Under the pieces are notes generated by a model that was not told the DNA's origin, did no database searches, and saw only the letters and a program-made list of their open reading frames with translations. Below are positions 23,066 through 29,398 of a stretch of DNA of 29,398 bases, piece after piece; the stretch's first letter is position 1; the number at the start of each line of letters is the position of its first letter. Both the position numbers and the translations under genes were made by a program. Source of the stretch: JANPEZ01 sp031423155 (GTDB lineage Bacteria; Actinomycetota; UBA4738; HRBIN12); NCBI GenBank assembly GCA_031423155.1, contig JANPEZ010000157.1, positions 1-29,398 of the forward strand, given 5' to 3'.

Positions 23066-23824
23066 CTAGACCGTCGTCACGGTAAGGCCGGCTTCGCGAA
23101 GCTCGTCCAGAACCACACGATCGGCGTTCGAGTCGGTTATCAGCTCATGAACGCGTTCGATCCCGCAGATCCGGGCGAACGCGACCTTGCCGATCTTGGA
23201 GGAGTCGGCGACGCACACGACCCGGCTCGCGCGATCGATCAACGCCAGATCGGTGTGCGCCTCGACCTCGTGGTGGGTCGTTAGTCCTGCCTCCGTCGTG
23301 AAACCGTCGGCTCCGAGGAAGACGATGTCCAGGTTCAGACCGGAAAGCGACTGCTCGGCTAGGGGACCGACCAGTTCGTAGGACTCGCTGCGCGCGTATC
23401 CACCAGTGACGACGAGCTTGAGGTTCGGACGGATCGCAAGTTCGCTCGCGATGTTGAGCGCGTTCGTCACAACGGTCAGGCGCTGGCGGTCGACGACCCC
23501 TCGGGCAACTTCAGTCGTCGTCGTTCCTCCTGAGAGGCCGATCGCCGCCCCGTCGGCGACGAGCGCGGCGGCCGCGGCGGCGATCCGCTTCTTCTCGTGC
23601 TGATGCCGCCCGGACTTGTACCTGAGGGGAAGTTCGTAGAGGACGCCCTGGGCGACCGCTCCGCCGTGGGTCCGGGTGAGCAGCCGCTGTTGCTCCAGGC
23701 GTTCCAGATCCCGGCGGATGGTCGCAGCCGAAACTCCGAGCCTTGCGCAGAGGTCCGAGACCCCCACGGTTCCTCCCTCGGACAGATCCTCGAGGATCGC
23801 GCTCAATCTGTCGGCTTGACGCAC
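23066..23824 (-). CDS. DeoR/GlpR-family transcriptional regulator
   Basis: 252 residues. The N-terminal winged HTH (about 1-57) shows VGVSDLCARLGVSAATIRRDL and the DeoR signature RTHGGAV. The effector domain (about 75-252) binds a sugar phosphate: IGLSGGTTTTEVARG, VVTNALNIA, FLGADGFTTEAGLTT and ADSSKIGKVAFARIC. Such proteins mostly repress neighbouring sugar-use genes until a phosphorylated sugar binds. The frame runs on upstream of the likely start. GTG at 23822-23824 was chosen because a -10 box TATACT lies 7 nt before it and no ribosome site exists. It leads deoR-amidohydrolase-MFS and diverges from the SIS/ABC operon. Confidence 0.92.
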   Translation of the reverse strand: MRQADRLSAILEDLSEGGTVGVSDLCARLGVSAATIRRDLERLEQQRLLTRTHGGAVAQGVLYELPLRYKSGRHQHEKKRIAAAAAALVADGAAIGLSGGTTTTEVARGVVDRQRLTVVTNALNIASELAIRPNLKLVVTGGYARSESYELVGPLAEQSLSGLNLDIVFLGADGFTTEAGLTTHHEVEAHTDLALIDRASRVVCVADSSKIGKVAFARICGIERVHELITDSNADRVVLDELREAGLTVTTV

Positions 23825-23831
23825 GCCCAGA

Positions 23832-23837
23832 AGTATA
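23832..23837 (-). promoter_or_regulatory. -10 box of the deoR operon
   Basis: TATACT on the minus strand, 5/6 to the consensus, 7 nt before the GTG start. Transcription would begin at or next to the G of the start codon. No good -35 hexamer is seen. Confidence 0.55.
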
Positions 23838-23857
23838 GGGAGTGTGCTCTTCGGCGA

Positions 23858-23887
23858 TTGATTGCGTGAGCGTTCGTGACCTATAGT
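23858..23887 (+). promoter_or_regulatory. Promoter of the SIS/ABC operon
   Basis: TTGATT (23858-23863; 4/6 to the -35) and TATAGT (23882-23887; 5/6 to the -10), 18-bp spacer. The -10 box ends 8 nt before the ATG at 23896, so a leaderless transcript is likely. The 71-bp region between the two start codons must also hold the DeoR operator; no clear palindrome was found by eye. Confidence 0.65.
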
Positions 23888-23895
23888 GCCACCGA

Positions 23896-24762
23896 ATGAG
23901 CGAAACCGAGCGTGAGATAGCCAGCCAGCCGTCGTGCTGGCGCGAGGCTGCGGCACTCGCCACGGCCGCGCTCCCCCGTGCCGGGGAGCGCGTCGCCGCG
24001 GTCGGCTGCGGAACCTCCTACTACGTCTCGCAGTCATACGCGGCTCTGCGCGAGGCTGCAGGCCTGGGAGAGACGGACGCCTTCGCCGCGAGCGAGTTCC
24101 CTCCAGGGCGCCGTTACGACCGCATCGTCGCGATATCTCGCAGCGGAACAACGACAGAGGTCGCGCGTCTGGTCGCATCGCTCGGCGATCCTCCCGTCAC
24201 CGCCATCGGCGCCGTTGCTGATACGCCCGTCATGAGAGCCGCGAACGACGCCATCCTGGTCGATTTCGCTGACGAAACTTCCGTCGTCCAGACGAGGTTC
24301 GCCACGTCGGCACTGGCGCTGCTCCGCGCGAGTCTCGGGGAGGATCTCGACGGCGCGATCGCCGACGGCGAGTCGGCGGTTGCTGCCTCGCTGCCGGTCG
24401 AGGTCTCCGACTTCGATCACTTCGTCTTCCTCGGACACGGATGGACGGTGGGCCTGGCGAACGAGGCGGCCCTGAAGATGCGCGAAGCCGCGCAAGCTCA
24501 CACCGAGTCCTACCCCGCCATGGAGTACCGGCACGGACCTATCAGCCTTGCCGGTCCCAGAACGCTCGTTTGGATCCTGGGGACATCGGACCCCGCGGTC
24601 GCCGATGACGTGCGCCCCACCGGCGCGACGGTCCTGACCGCGCATCTGGACCCGATGGCCGAGTTGATCTTGATCCAACGCTCCGCCGTGGCTTTGGCCG
24701 CGACGCGCGGACTTGACCCCGACAGGCCGCGCCACCTGACAAGATCGGTGGTGCTCTCATGA
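23896..24762 (+). CDS. SIS-domain sugar-phosphate isomerase/deglycase-like protein
   Basis: 288 residues with two SIS domains, like the isomerase half of GlmS and the FrlB/AgaS-type proteins. Sugar-phosphate loops are AAVGCGTSYYVSQSYAAL (34-51), AISRSGTTTEVA (79-90) and ADETSVVQTRFATS (125-138). Against E. coli GlmS, K485, E488 and H504 correspond to K194, E197 and H213. The Lys that opens the ring (K603 in the C-terminal LAKSV) is replaced by R283 (LTRSV). The protein is complete to the family C-terminus. It leads the ABC-transporter operon and probably acts on the imported, phosphorylated sugar. Confidence 0.88.
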   Translation: MSETEREIASQPSCWREAAALATAALPRAGERVAAVGCGTSYYVSQSYAALREAAGLGETDAFAASEFPPGRRYDRIVAISRSGTTTEVARLVASLGDPPVTAIGAVADTPVMRAANDAILVDFADETSVVQTRFATSALALLRASLGEDLDGAIADGESAVAASLPVEVSDFDHFVFLGHGWTVGLANEAALKMREAAQAHTESYPAMEYRHGPISLAGPRTLVWILGTSDPAVADDVRPTGATVLTAHLDPMAELILIQRSAVALAATRGLDPDRPRHLTRSVVLS

Positions 24763-24796
24763 AGCACTGCCCCGCAAGCACTATCGGAGGTGTTCG

Positions 24797-26125
24797 ATGA
24801 AGAAGCACGCGTTTCTCGCACTGATGACGGTCGCGGCGATGATCGGAGTCGCCTGCACGAAGGACAGCGGTTCGACGGCCCCGGACGGTGGCGGCGGCGC
24901 CGGTGAGGTGACGAACATCATCTTGTGGCAGGGCTACGGAGCCAACGACCTGGATAATCAGGGAAATCCGAACTACGAGGCGCAATCGCTCCGTGAACTG
25001 ATCGATGAGTTCAACGCCGCTCACCCCGACATCCACGTGGAGAACACCTTCGCCGGAAGTAACGACAAGGTCCTGCAGAAGCTGACGGTCGCATTGCAGG
25101 GAGGGACCGCTCCGGATATCACTTATCAGTACGGATCCTCGCTGCCGCAGCTCGCTCAGGCTCCGGGCATCGTCGATCTGACCCAGGTCGTGCAGGATCC
25201 CTCCTGGGGATGGGACGACTTCATCCCGGGCGCACGAGACGCCGCTACCTTCGACGGCAAGATCCTCGGCGTGCCGGCGCTCATCGACGACCTGGCCATC
25301 ATCTACAACAAGGAACTCTTCGACGCGGCGGGGATCGGATACCCCACGGCGGACTGGACGTGGGACGACTTCCGCGCGGCCGCAAAGGCTCTGACCGACC
25401 CGGCGAAGAAGCAGTTCGGGTTCGCATTCCCCGTCGATGCATCCGAGGACACGGTCTGGCACTACGACGCGATGCTGTGGGAGGCCGGCGGCGACATCCT
25501 GACCGCGGACAACTCCGCGGCGGCTTTCAACTCGCCGGCTGGGGTTCAGGCGCTAACGACCCTGAGCGACATGGCGGTAACGGACGAGTCTGTCTACCTG
25601 GACCTTCAGAACACGAAGATCGACGACCTGTTCAACTCCGGCTCGATAGGCATGGTCATCAGCGGCCCCTGGGCGCTGTCGGGCTACCCCGACATCGATT
25701 ACGGCGTAGAGATCATGCCCTCCTACGACGGGGTGAATCACGAGACGATCGCCGGGCCCGACATGTGGGTGGTCTTCAGCAACGACGCCGCACGCGAGGC
25801 GGCAGCGCTGGAGTTCCTGCAGTGGATGACCGCTCCCGAGCAAGTGCTGAAGGACTCGATGTTGACCGGGCACCTGCCGACGCGGCTGTCGGTTCCCTCG
25901 ATGCCGGACTTCGCCGGCTTCAACGACAAGTTCCCGGGGGTCGGCGTCTTCGTGGACAACCTTCAGAACGTGCTGAAGGCCCGGCCGAACCTCGCCGCAT
26001 ATCCGCAGATCTCCGAGGCGATGGGCCAGGCGGTGGTGGCGGCGATGCTCGGTGACAAGGATCCCGCGACGGCACTGGCCGATGCCGAACAACAGGTCAA
26101 CGACGCCCTGGCGCTTCCGGCATAG
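24797..26125 (+). CDS. Sugar ABC transporter substrate-binding lipoprotein
   Basis: Extracellular solute-binding protein family 1, 442 residues. The signal peptide MKKHAFLALMTVAAMIGVAC has a cysteine at 20 (loose lipobox GVAC) followed by a Ser/Gly-rich tether. The mature domain has LIDEFNAAHPDIHVENTFAG, LQGGTAPDITYQYGSSLPQL, VPALIDDLAIIYNKELFDAAG, LFNSGSIGMVISGPWALSG and AALEFLQWMTAPEQV, all typical of carbohydrate-binding proteins. A strong ribosome site (GGAGG) lies 7 nt before ATG 24797, in contrast to the leaderless operon head. The ligand is an unidentified sugar. Confidence 0.94.
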   Translation: MKKHAFLALMTVAAMIGVACTKDSGSTAPDGGGGAGEVTNIILWQGYGANDLDNQGNPNYEAQSLRELIDEFNAAHPDIHVENTFAGSNDKVLQKLTVALQGGTAPDITYQYGSSLPQLAQAPGIVDLTQVVQDPSWGWDDFIPGARDAATFDGKILGVPALIDDLAIIYNKELFDAAGIGYPTADWTWDDFRAAAKALTDPAKKQFGFAFPVDASEDTVWHYDAMLWEAGGDILTADNSAAAFNSPAGVQALTTLSDMAVTDESVYLDLQNTKIDDLFNSGSIGMVISGPWALSGYPDIDYGVEIMPSYDGVNHETIAGPDMWVVFSNDAAREAAALEFLQWMTAPEQVLKDSMLTGHLPTRLSVPSMPDFAGFNDKFPGVGVFVDNLQNVLKARPNLAAYPQISEAMGQAVVAAMLGDKDPATALADAEQQVNDALALPA

Positions 26126-26134
26126 TTCACGCAC

Positions 26135-27040
26135 ATGGGACGGCTTCGGCGAGCGCTCACCTCGGATCACTTCGCCGGGTGGGCGTTCGTCGCTCCGTCT
26201 GTCGTGCTCGTCCTGATCTTCGGGCTCTACCCGATCGTCTCCGGGTTCCTGCTGTCGCTGCAGAGGGCGAGTCTGCTCAGCCCGGTCCGAGAGTTCGTGG
26301 GGGCCCACAACTACACGTCGATCCTGCACGACGAGAAGGCCAAACAAGCGGCGGTCCACGCCCTGGTCTACACGATGACTTTCGTCCCCATCTCGGTGCT
26401 GGGGGCGCTGCTGCTCGCGGTCGCCCTTAACCAGAAGATCCGGCTCATCCGCTTCTACCGCCTGGCCGTCTTCGTCCCGGTCGTCACCTCTACGATCGCC
26501 ACGGGGATCATGTTCCTGTGGGTCTTCGACAAGAACTTCGGACTGGCGAACTACGCATTCGGCAAGATCGGCGTCGGGCCTTTCGGGTTCTTCGAATCGA
26601 CCGGAGGTGCGATGCCCTCGCTCGTCGCGATGACGGTTTGGGGCTGGCTCGGTTTCGATGTCATCGTGTACATGGCTGCCCTGCAAGGCATACCGGCAGA
26701 ACTGCTCGAGGCCGCGGCGATGGATGGCGCCAGCCGGTGGAGGACCTTCCGCAGCGTGACCTGGCCCCTTCTGGGTCCGGCGACGCTGCTTCTGGTCGTG
26801 TGGTCCTCGATCAGCGCGTTGCAGCTGTTCGATGAGGTGTACTTCGTAACGCACGGGGGGCCGCTCGGTGCGACGAACGTTCCTGTGTTCTACGTCTTCA
26901 AGTTGGCCTTCCAGCAGGGCATCGGGTTCCCCCTGGCCGGCTACGCCTCCGCGATCGCCTACGTGTTGTTCGTCGCCATCTTGATGCTGACCCTTGTCCA
27001 GTTCTGGATGGGCAAGAGGGTGGTGCACTACAGCTCATGA
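26135..27040 (+). CDS. Sugar ABC transporter permease (MalF/UgpA type)
   Basis: Inner-membrane subunit with six transmembrane helices, 301 residues. The EAA loop that docks with the ATPase is present as PAELLEAAAMDGASRWRTF (about 187-205). Like other carbohydrate permeases of this class it has an N-terminal anchor helix and FVPVVTSTIATGIMFLWVFD. The ATG is 9 nt after the binding-protein stop; no good ribosome site is seen. The gene ends by overlapping the next permease (ATGA). Confidence 0.95.
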   Translation: MGRLRRALTSDHFAGWAFVAPSVVLVLIFGLYPIVSGFLLSLQRASLLSPVREFVGAHNYTSILHDEKAKQAAVHALVYTMTFVPISVLGALLLAVALNQKIRLIRFYRLAVFVPVVTSTIATGIMFLWVFDKNFGLANYAFGKIGVGPFGFFESTGGAMPSLVAMTVWGWLGFDVIVYMAALQGIPAELLEAAAMDGASRWRTFRSVTWPLLGPATLLLVVWSSISALQLFDEVYFVTHGGPLGATNVPVFYVFKLAFQQGIGFPLAGYASAIAYVLFVAILMLTLVQFWMGKRVVHYSS

Positions 27041-27924
27041 GCTACGTGCCGATCGACCCCGGGATGCTGCGCGGCGAGATCGGGATGGTCACTCGCCCGC
27101 GACGGCGATGGCTGCCGTTCAGCCCATGGCACCTGATCTTGATGCCGATCGCACTCATCATGCTGACGCCGCTGTGGTCGATGGTGGCGACCTCGCTGGA
27201 GACGCTGCCTCAGACCCGGCACTTCCCTCCGATCCTTTGGCCCGGAGACTTCCAATGGGGCAACTACCCCGGGACGGTACGCGCGGCCGACTTCGGCCTT
27301 TGGTTCTGGAACACGACGGTCGTCACGGTCAGCGTGGTGGCCTCGAACCTGCTGCTGTGTTCGCTGGCCGGTTACGCGTTCGCGCGGATCCGGTTCCTCG
27401 GCCGGGGCGTGATCTACATGGTGCTTCTGGCCACCCTGATGGTCCCGCTGCAGGTCGTTCTGATACCGACCTTCCTGGTGACGAAGTCGCTGGGGTTGAT
27501 CGATCACCTCGGGGCGCTGATCGTTCCGAACCTCGCCAACGTCTTCGGCATCTTTATGCTCACTCAGTTCTTCCGGACGCTGCCGTTGGAACTGGAAGAG
27601 GCCGCCCGCATGGACGGCGCCTCGCGCCTGGGCATCCTGTTCAAGATCGTGCTGCCCCTGTCGATGCCGGCGCTGACGACGCTTGCGGTCGTTCAGTTCA
27701 TGTGGACATGGAACGACTTCCTCTGGCCACTCGTTACGCTGCCCTTCAACGAAGGCGCATACACGATCCAGCTCGGTTTGATGAACTTCCAGGGGGCGCA
27801 TACGGTCGACTGGAACTACGTGATGGCCGGAAACGTGATGAGCATGATGCCGATGCTCCTGCTGTTCCTGGCCGCTCAGCGCTGGTTCATCCGCGGCATC
27901 GCGACGACCGGACTGAAGGGGTGA
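27037..27924 (+). CDS. Sugar ABC transporter permease (MalG/UgpE type)
   Basis: Second permease, 295 residues, six transmembrane helices. Its EAA loop LELEEAARMDGASRLGIL (about 184-201) and the MTPLWSMVATSLET start and VQFMWTWNDFLWPLVTL stretch match the family. ATG start overlaps the previous stop by 4 bp, so the permeases are translated as a coupled pair. Confidence 0.95.
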   Translation: MSYVPIDPGMLRGEIGMVTRPRRRWLPFSPWHLILMPIALIMLTPLWSMVATSLETLPQTRHFPPILWPGDFQWGNYPGTVRAADFGLWFWNTTVVTVSVVASNLLLCSLAGYAFARIRFLGRGVIYMVLLATLMVPLQVVLIPTFLVTKSLGLIDHLGALIVPNLANVFGIFMLTQFFRTLPLELEEAARMDGASRLGILFKIVLPLSMPALTTLAVVQFMWTWNDFLWPLVTLPFNEGAYTIQLGLMNFQGAHTVDWNYVMAGNVMSMMPMLLLFLAAQRWFIRGIATTGLKG

Positions 27925-27931
27925 GGCTTCC

Positions 27932-29068
<1,137 letters not shown>

Positions 29069-29083
29069 AGCCCCTAGATCGCA

Positions 29084-29398
29084 TCACCGCTGCGGGCCAG
29101 ACTCGAGGGCATCCTTCAGGAAGTCGATCGAAGCTCTCGTCACCTCGCGTTCATGCGTCACTGACACGGTGTGATCGGCACCTTGAAGCGATACGAAGGA
29201 TCGGGGATCGGCCGCCGCATCGAATACCTCTCGCGACATCGACTCCGGGATGATCTGATCGGCTGCGCCGGCGATCACCAACAGGGGGACATCGATGGTC
29301 CGGATCTCGTCTTTCACCAGATACTTGTCTCGAACGAACCAATCCGTGATCACTCCTAGGCGAACACGCGCGGCATCAGCCATCGACGTGAACGGCGA
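29084..29398 (-). CDS. Alpha/beta-hydrolase, C-terminal part (5' end outside window)
   Basis: The open frame continues past the window edge. The 104 visible residues contain the cap-to-core return IDVPLLVIAGAADQIIPE, whose Asp is the usual acid of the catalytic triad, and LQGADHTVSV, with the catalytic His. The nucleophile is not in view. It is convergent with the ABC operon, 15 bp away. Substrate unknown. Confidence 0.82.
   Translation of the reverse strand, partial: SPFTSMADAARVRLGVITDWFVRDKYLVKDEIRTIDVPLLVIAGAADQIIPESMSREVFDAAADPRSFVSLQGADHTVSVTHEREVTRASIDFLKDALESGPQR

Overview
The window is a high-GC stretch of chromosomal DNA, most likely from an actinobacterium. The grounds are the housekeeping block rsmI / metG / tatD / rsmA / ispE / glmU / prs on one strand, a protein O-mannosyltransferase gene diverging from rsmI, frequent GTG and TTG starts, and many starts that look leaderless. 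The exact lineage cannot be told. Apart from fragments cut at both window ends, genes are densely packed and look intact.

Layout. (1) 1-459: tail of a secreted repeat-domain protein, converging on prs. (2) 456-2860 (minus): prs and glmU. (3) 2861-5731: an accessory patch inside the conserved block, holding a HipA/HipB toxin-antitoxin pair with a clear palindromic operator, a SnoaL-like protein and a small exported protein. (4) 5822-12304 (minus): tRNA-Gln, ispE, rsmA (with a possible 46-codon ORF coupled to it), tatD, a parS-like site and a large inverted repeat, metG, a membrane-anchored matrixin-like protease and rsmI. (5) 12392-16355 (plus): a DUF3052-like protein, the O-mannosyltransferase and a CocE-type hydrolase, closed by a good terminator. 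(6) 16474-19322: YbaK deacylase, CPBP membrane protease, a DAO-type FAD oxidoreductase and a stand-alone Lrp/AsnC ligand-binding domain. (7) 19445-29068: a carbohydrate locus with GH4 glycosidase, MFS transporter, amidohydrolase, DeoR regulator, SIS sugar-phosphate protein and a complete ABC sugar importer (binding protein, two permeases, ATPase). (8) 29084-29398: end of an alpha/beta hydrolase.

How the parts may work together. Prs and GlmU supply PRPP and UDP-GlcNAc; RsmA and RsmI modify 16S rRNA; IspE serves isoprenoid synthesis. In the carbohydrate locus, deoR-amidohydrolase-MFS and SIS-ABC diverge from a 71-bp spacer with a -10 box on each strand. This suggests one DeoR-controlled regulon that imports and processes a phosphorylatable, possibly amine-bearing sugar. 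The SIS protein keeps three of the four GlmS isomerase residues but has Arg where the ring-opening Lys should be.

Two wider signals stand out. One is a 14/16 match to the ParB parS site between tatD and metG. The other is the repeated placing of a TANNNT hexamer 6-10 nt before start codons, which points to widespread leaderless transcription. No CRISPR array, insertion sequence or rRNA was seen.
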